Shown here: in pieces, positions 16,917 through 25,849 of the stretch | How the letters are laid out: each line of letters starts with the position of its first letter | Position numbering within the stretch: position 1 is the stretch's first letter | Assembly (NCBI GenBank): GCA_006969385.1 | Contig: CP030884.1 | Coordinates: forward strand, 2,914,001-2,978,000 | Length of the DNA stretch: 64,000 nt | DNA from: Planctomycetaceae bacterium | GTDB lineage: Bacteria; Planctomycetota; Phycisphaerae; UBA1845; UTPLA1 | Reading direction: 5' to 3' | The notes under the pieces: model-generated | Seen by the model: the letters and a program-made list of their open reading frames with translations, nothing else | The model's database searches: none | Told to the model about the DNA's origin: nothing | Translations under genes and position numbers: made by a program

Positions 16917-18162
16917 GGCTGAATGATACCAGTTGTTGCTCATTCTTGCGCCTGGTCGAAGCAATCTGAGTGTCAGGCTTTTCAGAACCCGCTGCCGATT
17001 GCAGTGACGCTGCAATGAGGTCTCGGACCGACCTTCGGCACGTCATTGGCGGATTGGACGGTCGATTCGACGTGCGTCTCCTCGAGGTTGGGCCAAGGGA
17101 GCGACGCATCGCATCGCGGCCCCGATCCTCGTCTCGCTGGCTGATGTGGTGCCAGAGCCGCTTGCGAATCACCGCCACGAATAGGCCAGCCGGGTTAGTT
17201 GTTCCGCAGCGCAGAGCTCGCTCAGCGGCAGCGAAAACTTTCAGGCGACCCGCCTCACTTGGTTTTATCAGTCTCGCTCTGACGCACTGCTCGTACAGCC
17301 GGTTGACTCGTGCTGGCGACTTCAAGTCGTTGACAATCACCCGCCTCAAGTCAGGAGCAGAACGAAGTTTTGCACCACGGTCCGCAGCAGGCGGTTCTTG
17401 GTATTTTCTCCCGAAGGGAGTTATCTGGTCTTCTTTAGGGGGTGACAAAACGGTGTAGTTTCGATTCCTTTGGGGTGACAAATCGCTGCGTTGCCATGTC
17501 ACATCCGCTGTGAATCTCGCCCCCGTACGGCCACCCGCACGGCCGTCCGAGACGGCCGCAAGCCATCCGATTTTCTTCAATTTGGTTCGACTTCGCTTAA
17601 CGCTTCGTTCGCTTATGCCATATCGAGCCGACACTTCGCCCGACTTGCTGTAACCGCCCGATTCCACGCGCTTTTCTTTGCTCCAGAAGAATAAGCAGCT
17701 GTCGCAAGTTGCTATTGCGGTCGCAATGTCAGATTTGGAACCAGAATTCGCAAGCCACTTCAATAAACGGCGTGGCACCGGCACGTAAGGCCGACCGGTA
17801 CGCATCACGTCTCCCCGGTGCAGGCGGAGATTCCGCTCGTTCCATGTCAGAAGACATGCCCGCTCCAATCGCCGAACCGACGATCGAACAGTGCGAAGCG
17901 ATGCGCTCCCGATCAGAGTGGCCAACTCTTCAAGTCTGAACAGTGGTCGCTTACGGGATTTCGCAAGTCGCCGTTGTTCGAGGATTTCGACGACAGCGAG
18001 CCAAACGCGAATATCAACGAGGCGCAAGTCGCCGGAGCGGTGAGCTTTCCAACATGCCTGAAATGCTCCCATGTCGAGCAAAATGAAACCACCGTCGATC
18101 TTCTCAGCGGAATGCGACCAGCGGTATCGACTGTTACGAGTCTGCTTAGCGTGTAATTGCAT
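16810..18162 (-). CDS. winged-helix protein, possible replication/regulatory factor
   Basis: A 450-residue basic protein I cannot assign to a named family. Residues of about 70-115 (LFRLEELATLIGSASLRTVRSSV...) and about 165-200 (SARYGISERSVKRSRTKLKKIGW) look like two helix-turn-helix or winged-helix units. The C-terminal third is disordered-looking, rich in Arg/Ser/Thr. Such proteins often serve as replication initiators or regulators on mobile elements, but no catalytic motif shows this here. The last 107 bases overlap the excisionase-like gene, so the true C-terminus is well supported only if both are expressed. The upstream 356-base gap to the divergent gene at 18519 should hold the operon promoter. 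Confidence 0.55.
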   Translation of the reverse strand: MQLHAKQTRNSRYRWSHSAEKIDGGFILLDMGAFQACWKAHRSGDLRLVDIRVWLAVVEILEQRRLAKSRKRPLFRLEELATLIGSASLRTVRSSVRRLERACLLTWNERNLRLHRGDVMRTGRPYVPVPRRLLKWLANSGSKSDIATAIATCDSCLFFWSKEKRVESGGYSKSGEVSARYGISERSVKRSRTKLKKIGWLAAVSDGRAGGRTGARFTADVTWQRSDLSPQRNRNYTVLSPPKEDQITPFGRKYQEPPAADRGAKLRSAPDLRRVIVNDLKSPARVNRLYEQCVRARLIKPSEAGRLKVFAAAERALRCGTTNPAGLFVAVIRKRLWHHISQRDEDRGRDAMRRSLGPTSRRRTSNRPSNPPMTCRRSVRDLIAASLQSAAGSEKPDTQIASTRRKNEQQLVSFSHDEQRNTGPGHGSSAGCHDGRATRGLPTGGQIDPV

Positions 18163-18518
18163 GCTTCTTTCCCCTCGAATTCTGGAGAAGAAACCTGTTC
18201 ATCACGCTTGACTAGCTACGACGAATCGCGCTAGTTTGAATTCACATCGAGTGCCTAATCGGGCTTAGACCCCTCCGTGGTGTAAGTGCCGTAAATCGCT
18301 CGGTTTCTTCCCCTGACATCGCAATTTGCAACCCTGACGCGGGACGTGTTCGCTCACGTCCCGGTTGTCATTTCGATGTCGTATGTGCTGAAATCGATTG
18401 AACGATTTTTGCAGCCACGACGCAAGAGCATGATCGACCTCGTAACGTCACATGCCAACGTGGATGAGCCATAACCTCTTCAGCCGGATGGGGCACGTGC
18501 CAGAAAGGAAGGTGCGTT
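18163..18518. promoter_or_regulatory. divergent intergenic region with 9-bp hairpin
   Basis: This gap separates divergent genes at 18162 (minus) and 18519 (plus), so promoters for both must lie here. A perfect 9-bp stem at 18340-18348/18355-18363 with a 6-base loop, and an inverted AAATCG...CGATTT pair near 18395, are visible and could be operators or origin elements. No convincing -35/-10 pair stands out. Confidence 0.4.
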
Positions 18519-18839
18519 ATGGCTAAACAGAATATTCGAGGACGCAGAATGACGACAGGACCAGATCAGAATCAAGGAAACGGTACAAATGGGAATCGGC
18601 CTTGGGCTGAACTTCGGTCCGGACTGCTGAAGCTGACCATTTGGGAAAACGCAAACACCCAAGGAGTCGTCTACCACTCCTCGGTGCTTGTGCGTCTCTA
18701 TCGTGATCAGCGCGAAGAATGGCAGGAAACCTCCAGTCTCGGGCGCGATGACCTGCTACGTGCGGGCAACCTGCTTCGGCGCGGTTTCGACATGATCGAA
18801 TCTGAGGAGCAGCGTCGTCGCGAAACTCAGACGGACTAA
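18519..18839 (+). CDS. small conserved-type hypothetical protein
   Basis: A 106-residue protein with a good ribosome site (GGAAGG seven bases before ATG 18519). The N-terminal 30 residues are low-complexity polar (Gln/Asn/Gly). The folded part has KLTIWENANTQGVVYHSSVLVRLYRD followed by EEWQETSSLGRDDLLRAGNLL, a beta-rich then helical pattern that I recall from small proteins of planctomycete accessory regions. No function is known to me. There are no membrane segments or signal peptide. Confidence 0.65.
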   Translation: MAKQNIRGRRMTTGPDQNQGNGTNGNRPWAELRSGLLKLTIWENANTQGVVYHSSVLVRLYRDQREEWQETSSLGRDDLLRAGNLLRRGFDMIESEEQRRRETQTD

Positions 18840-18979
18840 CTTGACTTACAAACGAGATTCTGTGCGCAACATAATCGGTTAGGTACCCAAGGATACTTGT
18901 GGCACTTTCACCCATCCGGCCACCTCTCAAGGCGAAAAGAACCCCTCGGGAATCCAACCACTCCGGCAGCGGGGTGGAC

Positions 18980-19050
18980 CTGCCGTAGCAACCATCATCC
19001 GTCGGGGGCGGGGCCGAGTGGACCCCGACGGATGATGGCCGCAACGGCAG
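18980..19050. repeat. large inverted repeat / hairpin (16-bp inner stem)
   Basis: Perfect 16-bp arms at 18992-19007 and 19023-19038 enclose a 15-base loop. A further perfect 7-bp outer stem pairs 18980-18986 with 19044-19050. No T-run follows on either strand, so it is not a classical terminator. It sits alone in the gap between the genes at 18519 and 19216. Candidates are a protein-binding palindrome, a transfer or replication origin hairpin, or a small mobile repeat. Confidence 0.75.
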
Positions 19051-19215
19051 CGGAAAGCTTGGAATGCGCTCTGCGAAACCTTACAATTCACACATGTTCT
19101 GCACCGGCCCGCCCATGCCTAATGGGGTGGCTTGGGGCGCTTGGCCAAGCCTGATGTACGGAATCAATGAACTCCGAGCTTGGATTCACTGGGCATTCAC
19201 CGCAGGAGCGAAGGT

Positions 19216-20271
19216 ATGAAAGCTGGACTCGGCTTGAGTTTGGGCACGTTACTCGTGGCGCTGGCGTCTACGGCGAACGCGCAACTCTTTGAGTATGACG
19301 CGAGTTCGAACTCGTTGCCTGAGCAGCAAGGTTGGGAAAAAAACGGAAATGCCAATACCGCATTGGTCTTGAACAATCGTTTGTCGGTTGGCCCGACAAC
19401 TAATACACAGTTTGAGTATTGGACGCGCCCGAATGCGATGATCGATTTTGACAGTCTCGGCGGCGTCCAACTCGATTTTAGCCTAGAAGTGGTAGATTCC
19501 GACTATCTGACGCTTGGATCGGTTTGGCGGACCGGTTGGCAGCTTACTCTAGGCGCAATGGACGGAAGGCTACTTCGATTGGGAATAAGTGACTCCGGCG
19601 TCATCATGTCGAAAGGGACAAACAACGAGCTTGCCGAGAGCACTGCGTTCTTGCCATTCGATACGCAACGCACGGTAATTTACAGAATCGTGATACAGAA
19701 TGGACTTGGGACTCTCTATGCGGATGGAATCCCTATTCTTGAAATCACACTGACCTGTAGCAATGTTGGGGGAGCGGCTGTAGTCACCTCCTTTGGAGAT
19801 GTGACTCAATACGCGGGAGGAGAATTTCTGCTCGACTGGTTACAATTAGACTCTGGAGTGGAGGTACCTGCGCCACAGATTCTCGCCCATGTCCCAATGC
19901 TTACAAGTAACGCAGTTGTCACGGGAGCCCCAGTGGAACAGCTACAGGTCCTATTCAGCCAAGCGGTCACCTTCGATCCAAGTGCGGTTGAAGTTCGAAA
20001 TGGGGACAACGTCCTAATACCAGGAACAATATCCGGGTCAGGTACGCAGATTCTAAGCATCGATCTGGGAGCCAACGCGATTGTGGACGACACATACACG
20101 GTTACGGTTGGCGACTCCATTTATGCGACCAGTTCCGGGCAGCAATTACAATCGGAATATGTATTTCAGGTTTCTCAGGTTTCGAGTTCCGCAGATCTTG
20201 ATTCTGACGGTGATGTCGATATCGCAGATTTCACAATGTTTCAGGCTGAATTCACTGGGCCTGTGCCTTGA
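19216..20271 (+). CDS. secreted Ig-like/dockerin-tailed protein
   Basis: A 351-residue exported protein starting at ATG 19216 with AGGAG upstream; an earlier in-frame ATG at 19180 lacks one. A signal peptide of about 23 residues ends at ANAQ. The middle resembles a beta-sandwich carbohydrate-type domain (FEYWTRPNAMIDFDSL... through DWLQLDSGV). Next comes a bacterial Ig-like domain of about 90 residues (PMLTSNAVV... DDTYTVTVGDSI). It ends in a dockerin-like calcium loop DLDSDGDVDIADF and the tail FTGPVP. The same C-terminal module appears in the gene at 22574. Its 3' end overlaps the convergent gene at 20252 by 20 bases, suggesting that the neighbour was inserted here. Confidence 0.8.
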   Translation: MKAGLGLSLGTLLVALASTANAQLFEYDASSNSLPEQQGWEKNGNANTALVLNNRLSVGPTTNTQFEYWTRPNAMIDFDSLGGVQLDFSLEVVDSDYLTLGSVWRTGWQLTLGAMDGRLLRLGISDSGVIMSKGTNNELAESTAFLPFDTQRTVIYRIVIQNGLGTLYADGIPILEITLTCSNVGGAAVVTSFGDVTQYAGGEFLLDWLQLDSGVEVPAPQILAHVPMLTSNAVVTGAPVEQLQVLFSQAVTFDPSAVEVRNGDNVLIPGTISGSGTQILSIDLGANAIVDDTYTVTVGDSIYATSSGQQLQSEYVFQVSQVSSSADLDSDGDVDIADFTMFQAEFTGPVP

Positions 20272-20953
20272 CTTTCCCACAAAACACCACGATGGGTCGC
20301 TTGCGGCGCTGCACGCACCGTCTGGCCTCCAGTGGCTGAAGCCCGACTCGTCGACGCTCACGATTCACCGCCCGCACGATTGCCCACAACTGCTCAAGCA
20401 CGGGCCGATACGGATAGAACCCCAGTGACCAAATCATCTCCTCCAAGCGACCTCGCGGATGCTGGGTCGCCTGGTCGAGCAGGTGTGCTCGCAGTGTAAG
20501 GTATGTTTCTCGGCTTAATCGCACCAGCACGCGTCGTCGAGGACTCGGCACTCGGACTCCGTTCCGCACACGCGACTCGCGACATACTGTCGAACGGATC
20601 GCGTACGCGTCGAATTCGAGTCTCGTACGGCGAATGTCGCGGAACTGCGGCTCGCCGTCGCGACCACCGCCGAGCTGCTCGAAGAACGGGCCGCGTCCTT
20701 GTGTTGCCAACAGCACGAATCGGTCTTCGTGTCGAAGATAGTGGACGCTCGCGTGCCCGACCTTGCGTCTCCGCGACCGCGTCCACGGTGGTACGCACAC
20801 GCCGTAGAGCCGGAGAAGTTTCCTATCGAGCTCAGACGGATCCCGCCCCTTTGGCAATTGTCCTGTGAAGTAGAAAACGTGCCCCGTGCTCACGTATCGA
20901 ATGACCTGGCTGACAAATCCGTCCGGGCTGGCCGCCTCGAAGCGATACTCCAT
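20252..20953 (-). CDS. 233-residue protein of unknown function beside hairpin-rich region
   Basis: The start is set at CAT 20951-20953 by an excellent AAGGAGG site; the frame stays open upstream. The protein begins MEYRFEAASPDGFV and is basic, with FYFTGQLPKGRDPSELDRKLLRLYG, YLRHEDRFVLLATQGRGPFF, RDIRRTRLEFDAYAI and a C-terminal Arg-rich WAIVRAVNRERRR segment. I recognise the pattern as a recurrent, probably multi-copy, family of planctomycete genomes but know no function. There are no transposase or reverse transcriptase motifs. The last residues (GKVKAQAQ) are read from the tail of the neighbouring gene, so the native stop was probably lost on insertion. It lies directly downstream, on the same strand, of the hairpin-dense stretch 21070-22433. 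Confidence 0.7.
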   Translation of the reverse strand: MEYRFEAASPDGFVSQVIRYVSTGHVFYFTGQLPKGRDPSELDRKLLRLYGVCVPPWTRSRRRKVGHASVHYLRHEDRFVLLATQGRGPFFEQLGGGRDGEPQFRDIRRTRLEFDAYAIRSTVCRESRVRNGVRVPSPRRRVLVRLSRETYLTLRAHLLDQATQHPRGRLEEMIWSLGFYPYRPVLEQLWAIVRAVNRERRRVGLQPLEARRCVQRRKRPIVVFCGKVKAQAQ

Positions 20954-21069
20954 ATGCCTCCTTGCTAAAATGATGGGACTGTTTTGGGGCACAGTCACCG
21001 AAGCCCTTGCTGCATACCCTTCGCTTCTGGCCGCATAGCGCCCACTCGCGAAAGCGCGGCTCACAGTTG

Positions 21070-22433
21070 GTCAGCATCCGTGCTGACACGCTGGAGCTGG
21101 AGCAGGTTCGCGGCATGAAACGCGAAACCACTGTGTTCAGATTGCATTTGCCTAATACCTGACCTTTGCAAGCTGAACCAAGAACCTTCGATGCGAGCGG
21201 CTGCCGCCGCGAGCACCTCGGTTCGCTATCGCGGGAGCTGACTTCTCTCGAAACTGGCTCCCGCGACCACAGACTGCTCCCTACTCGGGACTTGACGGCA
21301 ACATGCCGACAAGTGTCCCGACAGCATGGGTACATCCCAGGTCGCTTCTTTCGTTGTCGCTGACTAATAAGAAGAGTCGAGGTCTCGGCACCACCCGAGA
21401 CGCAAACGAACGGTTCGAGACTGCCTTGCCTCGCACGCGGTTTTTATGACCACGCGAAACGTCCTTCGACGTCTAATCCCGCGTCCGTGTTTCACGGACC
21501 TTCTACTCAAAGCACACTCCCAGGCACTGGCGTTTCAATCACCTGATGGACCTCTCGGCAGTCGAGCTATTCGCTTGACTTCAGAGCATCAGGCACCGCA
21601 TTGTCAGTGCGGCAGCCAAAGCCTTTCCCGGATTAGTGATGCAGATCGTCCAATCGGTCACGTGGCTAGCCGGGCGTGACCCGGCCGTCACATCGTCGCC
21701 CGAAACATGGTCTCCATGTCGCGGGTTCACGCTTAGCCGTGATGAGCCGTTGCGGCTCAATGGCATGGTCGCTTTCGTCGGGCCGAACACAGAAGCACCC
21801 GATTACGTCCGACGATGGTTCTTCGCCATGGGCAGCCATTCTTGGCCATCCACTTTCTCGGCAACGTCTCCTGATTGGCGTAACTCGCAAGCCCTACGGT
21901 AACGGTCTCTCGGGCCTTTCATGGTTGAGCTCTTCACATCCAGCTTTTCGATGGCGTCGATTTGCTCGACACTCGGCTGGTACCCGAAGCTGGTCAAGCT
22001 CCGGCGCGGCCTGTTTCCAGGTCTGCGGCTCCCCACGCGAGCGAGGTTGAGCGAGGCGCGAGTCAGCGTGAGCTGTCTCGGACCATGCCCCGGTCCCCCT
22101 CGACAGGATTTGCACCTGCTTTCTGCATAACGGCCTCTGCCGGTTCGGTTGCCCGGAACCTGCGGAGGTTTGTCTCCGTCGCCCTGCGTCGCTGATCGCA
22201 TCGGGTCGAACCAGAGGATTTCACGCGCGATTCGCGGCTTAAGTCTCTAGAGCCCCCGTCGAGCTGGACAAGCCCGTCTCCAGGCATCCAGCTCTACCTG
22301 GAAGACCAATAACGGCGACAACGCCGCTCCGTTTCATCGACTGGTGAGGTCGAATTCCCGGTCGGTCTTCCCATGCTGCGGGTCCAGCAGCCGTTCCACG
22401 ACTCCTGATGTCCGCGAGACGAACAGCGTCTCG
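21070..22433. ncRNA. hairpin-dense non-coding stretch, putative large structured RNA
   Basis: There is no plausible gene in this 1.4-kb interval, but perfect stem-loops follow one another. They are 21070-21087 (7 bp), 21229-21266 (10 bp), 21285-21321 (7 bp plus inner 5 bp), 21382-21401 (7 bp), 21459-21472 (5 bp), 21483-21499 (7 bp), 21542-21593 (7 bp), 21596-21612 (5 bp), 21669-21685 (6 bp), 21705-21719 (6 bp with outer 4 bp), 21743-21759 (7 bp), 21775-21815 (7 bp), 22163-22178 (5 bp), 22261-22294 (8 bp) and 22415-22433 (7 bp). The gene for the 233-residue protein follows on the minus strand, so a minus-strand RNA leading into it is the simplest arrangement. I see no group II intron domain V and no other known RNA signature. 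Ends and strand are uncertain. Confidence 0.5.
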
Positions 22434-22573
22434 AGGTTGAGAATACACTGTTTGGTTACGTAAGCGCAAAGTCGGCTGTAAACCGTTGGATGCCGATACC
22501 GCGTTTGCTACGATATCGTCCAACGGAAACGCCTATCCCAAACTTCTTGAAATCTCTGAGGCGGAGACAATCC

Positions 22574-23974
22574 ATGCCCATTCGATATGCTCTTGCTTTG
22601 TCCTTTGCCTGTGCGTCGGTTTCTCTTGCTCAGCCGCAAGTGCCGCCTGGTTTCAGTATTCGGAATATCTCGCCAACCCTTGATGGGCAGATTCCGCAGC
22701 TTACAGCAATTTCCGACCCGCTTTTCGGTGAAGGAGTGATGACGGCGACAGTAGCGAATGGTGTTGTCACACTTCGAATCATTGAACCAACTGGCTTCAT
22801 TCGACCACGAGGCGTCTGGAACGAAGCCCCACTTCAAGCAACAGTGCTGCGGGTGCGACAAGACATAAATCATCAGTTTGACGGCCACATTCACGTGACG
22901 GTGGGAGAGAACGGGACTGTGCGTACGCATTACCTTACAGTTGCACCTCCGCCAAGCCAGACCGTGACTCGGCAATGGGTTCGTTCTGACCAAGTACGCT
23001 TCGATTTCGATTTCACCCCGGGAGTAGCTGGCAATCCCGATGGCGCAGTACTTCTCGATAGCAATGCAGGCGGGGGAACTCAGTTGGCAGTGATGACGGA
23101 CGACTTTCTCGTAACGACTATTGAACCCAATTCTGTGCCGCCCAATCGCACCGACACCGACGCGCGAGGGTTTCAGCGCGACGTAACAGGTCTGTACGGA
23201 GGGGGCTTGTTACTCGCGGACACCGACAATAATGATCAAGTCTCCGCAATCTATGAGCTGCGTGATACGACGACGGGCGCAACATATCGAGCGATTTATG
23301 GTCCCGAGAACTGGAGCATTCGCCGATACGGCGATCTGGCGATTGCAGCAAGTGGCCCTCTTGGAGGGCGGATATTCGTCACAGAAACACTGAACGGCGA
23401 AGTTCAAGAAGTCAATGAACACGGAGTGCATTCTACTTGGGCGACAGGTTTTGTAGGGGTGGATTCGCTATCGATTAGTCCGAATGGCGAAAGCATGTAC
23501 GTTGGCGACCTGAATGGAGTATGGATTATTCGGCCAGCGGGTAGCGATCCCGGTCCTGCTGTACTGTGCACGGATCCGTCAGTGCCAAGTGGTACGCCAT
23601 TAACAGGGCTACCGGTTGCTTCTTTGCGTCTTATCTTGAATGAACCCATTGAGTTCCAAAATAGCGACATCTCGATATTGAATGGCGTTGGTCAAGCTGT
23701 TCCATTTGACGCTTCGGGGTCGGGTAGTCAGTTCATTATCGTTGGCCTTGGTCAGCCGCTGGCTGGCGACACATACACGGTTACCGTCCTCGACTCAGTT
23801 GTCTCGACGACAAGCGGCCTGCCTCTCGACGGTAATAATGACGGTATCGCTGGAGGCGACTACGTTTTTGCCGTCACGCACGTCAATCGCGATGCCGATC
23901 TTGATGCGGATGGAGACGTCGACATGGTCGATTTTCAGGACTTCCAACAACAGTTTACGGGACCACTGCCGTAG
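22574..23974 (+). CDS. secreted protein with Ig-like and dockerin-like C-terminus
   Basis: A 466-residue exported protein; I chose ATG 22574 because it opens a clean signal peptide (MPIRYALALSFACASVSLAQ). Residues of about 180-330 (GGTQLAVMTDDFLVTT..., TETLNGEVQEVNEHG, SLSISPNGESMYVGD) resemble beta-propeller blades. An Ig-like domain with GDTYTVTVLDSVVST follows, then the calcium-loop tail DADLDADGDVDMVDF and FTGPLP. The Ig-like plus tail module is homologous to that of the gene at 19216, which suggests a common surface anchoring or export route. Both lie in the mobile element, on either side of the hairpin-dense stretch. Confidence 0.8.
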   Translation: MPIRYALALSFACASVSLAQPQVPPGFSIRNISPTLDGQIPQLTAISDPLFGEGVMTATVANGVVTLRIIEPTGFIRPRGVWNEAPLQATVLRVRQDINHQFDGHIHVTVGENGTVRTHYLTVAPPPSQTVTRQWVRSDQVRFDFDFTPGVAGNPDGAVLLDSNAGGGTQLAVMTDDFLVTTIEPNSVPPNRTDTDARGFQRDVTGLYGGGLLLADTDNNDQVSAIYELRDTTTGATYRAIYGPENWSIRRYGDLAIAASGPLGGRIFVTETLNGEVQEVNEHGVHSTWATGFVGVDSLSISPNGESMYVGDLNGVWIIRPAGSDPGPAVLCTDPSVPSGTPLTGLPVASLRLILNEPIEFQNSDISILNGVGQAVPFDASGSGSQFIIVGLGQPLAGDTYTVTVLDSVVSTTSGLPLDGNNDGIAGGDYVFAVTHVNRDADLDADGDVDMVDFQDFQQQFTGPLP

Positions 23975-23980
23975 TCCTTC

Positions 23981-24442
23981 CTAGCTGTCATCCTGGAGCA
24001 ACTTCATGATCTTTCGATGCGCTCGCGTGAACTCTTGGCTGTCGGGCTCAACTCGCGTTGTCGTGGCCAGGTATTCCAGTGCAGCGTGAAGAATGTCAGG
24101 GTTTTCCGTACGCACCAGCCCGACCAGAATTAGTAACTTCTGAAATGAGATTTCAAGCAGTTCGCTGATCGTCAACAAGTGGCGAGCTGAGGGGAGGCCA
24201 CGTGCGGATTCAAGCATTTCGATGACTTCGATGCTGATACCGGCGTCATCAGCGAAGCCGTAAGCTGATAGCCCACGATCTTGCCGCGTTTGCTGGATAA
24301 TACGTCCAAGCGCTTCGCGGCCGAAGCTGGGCAGCATCGGCGGTGCAACGAGATTGGAAACACCCTCCGGCTCATTGTCGACAATGTTGTGAGCGGCGGA
24401 GCCGTTTTGTTCGGGGTTAATCGATTTAGCTTTGGTCTTCAT
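23981..24442 (-). CDS. XRE-family helix-turn-helix regulator
   Basis: A 153-residue protein starting at ATG 24442 with a strong AAGGAG site. The central part (LGRIIQQTRQDRGLSAYGFADDAGISIEVIEMLESARGLPS) has the helix-turn-helix pattern of Cro/CI-type regulators, and the flanking LLTISELLEISFQKLLIL fits the last helices of the domain. It is convergent with the gene at 22574, whose stop lies seven bases away. It lies 154 bases downstream of the DUF932 gene on the same strand and may share its transcript. The likely role is control of element genes; the target is unknown. Confidence 0.75.
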   Translation of the reverse strand: MKTKAKSINPEQNGSAAHNIVDNEPEGVSNLVAPPMLPSFGREALGRIIQQTRQDRGLSAYGFADDAGISIEVIEMLESARGLPSARHLLTISELLEISFQKLLILVGLVRTENPDILHAALEYLATTTRVEPDSQEFTRAHRKIMKLLQDDS

Positions 24443-24596
24443 CTCCTTTCTCCTTCCGCGTAACTGACGGCAATGGCCGAAACGGTGTTTGAGTTGACCA
24501 TGCCACAATTCAAACGCCTAGTCGAGACGCCGTTCTGAAATCGCATCAAAAAGGTGGGATCCGGTGGTGCGATGAATCTCCAACCTTCAGCGTGAG

Positions 24597-25634
24597 CTAG
24601 CTCGCGAGTGCGAGCAGGGCCGAAGCCCGCTGATCGACCTCGGTCCGCTCTCCTGCAAACTTGCGTTTGCCAGCAATCCGGGTCAAAGCGTCGACGATCG
24701 AAAAAATCGTCAGAGCACCTTGACTTCGAGCAACTTCCACGGCTTCCTTAGCCAAGCTTTGAGTCAGACCTTGCTTGGCGAGCAGCTTCAGCACATCGTC
24801 AGTGTCGTCGCCGAGCTTCGCCGCCATTGCTTTCTGAATGACCATCGCGAATCCGTCGCGTCGAGCGTCGCGCCTCTCGACGAGTTGCTCGATGATGTTT
24901 CGGATCTCGGAGACGGCTTCGTGGACGTTGGCCGTGTGCTTGCGGCTGAACTCGACAACCTCGACCGCATCCCAAACGATGTGATTGGCACAGACAGCCT
25001 GGAACCAGAATGTCTGAACCCCAACCGAGCGTTTGCCGACCTCGCTGTTCCAAAGGAAGAAGCCAGGAGCGAACGCCTCGCCGTTGATTTCAGTCCACCC
25101 GGTTGGGTCGACCAGGAAGCAGAACATGTCTTGCTCTCCGCAATAGAGACCCGTTCCGCCTTCGGTTCCGGGCTTGCCGGATTCCTGCGGCGGAACAAAG
25201 TCCGTTGCGAACTCGCGGACCATGCTAAGCAGGTCCACGTTGTCGAGTCGCGTGTAGCTTGCCCCGTGAATCGATCGGACAAGTTCATCTGTGCGGAAGA
25301 CCTGCAGCGGCTTTTCGCCACATGGCAGAGTCTCCTCGAACACTCGGCTTGCCGTTTCCGGCGAAAGCCGATTGACCGTGTCACGATTCACACTAGCGAC
25401 GGAACAGAGTTGGCCGAAAGACCAATTGTTCAAGCCGTAGCTTTCGTCAGTGCCAAGCGCCAACCCAAGTTGGCCATTCACTGGTGTTGCCGATACATCG
25501 CTCGGCTGTGTCCATCCGACCGTCGACCGACCGCACTGCTCTTGGCAATAGCGATAGAGGTCGTCGAACGAACGAAACCGTTCGTCTGGCCCACGTCGAA
25601 ACAATTCGTTATGAGCTTTCATCAGATTGTTCAT
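24597..25634 (-). CDS. DUF932 phage/plasmid-like protein
   Basis: A 345-residue protein starting at ATG 25634 after an AAGGAG site. It has the DUF932 layout: an N-terminal LGLALGTDESYGLNNWSFGQLC segment, a central FCFLVDPTGW ... GFFLWNSEVGKRSVGVQTFWFQAVCANHIVWD segment (the family's hallmark), and a helical C-terminus. DUF932 proteins occur on phages, plasmids and integrative elements. Their function is not established, although an anti-restriction or DNA-processing role has been suggested. It fits the mobile context. Confidence 0.85.
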   Translation of the reverse strand: MNNLMKAHNELFRRGPDERFRSFDDLYRYCQEQCGRSTVGWTQPSDVSATPVNGQLGLALGTDESYGLNNWSFGQLCSVASVNRDTVNRLSPETASRVFEETLPCGEKPLQVFRTDELVRSIHGASYTRLDNVDLLSMVREFATDFVPPQESGKPGTEGGTGLYCGEQDMFCFLVDPTGWTEINGEAFAPGFFLWNSEVGKRSVGVQTFWFQAVCANHIVWDAVEVVEFSRKHTANVHEAVSEIRNIIEQLVERRDARRDGFAMVIQKAMAAKLGDDTDDVLKLLAKQGLTQSLAKEAVEVARSQGALTIFSIVDALTRIAGKRKFAGERTEVDQRASALLALAS

Positions 25635-25849
25635 TGCTGATCTCCTTTCAGGGCGCAGCGCGCCCGTCAGAACCATGGGTCCGCACCACCGGCATCCCGT
25701 CGAGCCGCCAGGTTCGACGCGAGACCGGTTCGGACTCAGAGCTGTTATGGGCGGAGAACGCGATTTTGTGCTTGATGGCTGGATGACGCATCCTAAAGAG
25801 GTAGAATCGGGTGACGCGTCGAAACTACGTTGCCAGGAGACGGCTCATC

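Noticed and set aside
21803..22201. Arg-rich 132-residue open frame on the minus strand
   Set aside because: Composition follows the hairpin-rich DNA, with no ribosome site or domain pattern.
20954..22573. Group II intron or retron
   Set aside because: No reverse transcriptase is encoded and I cannot find a domain V or msr/msd-like element; the neighbouring protein has no such motif.
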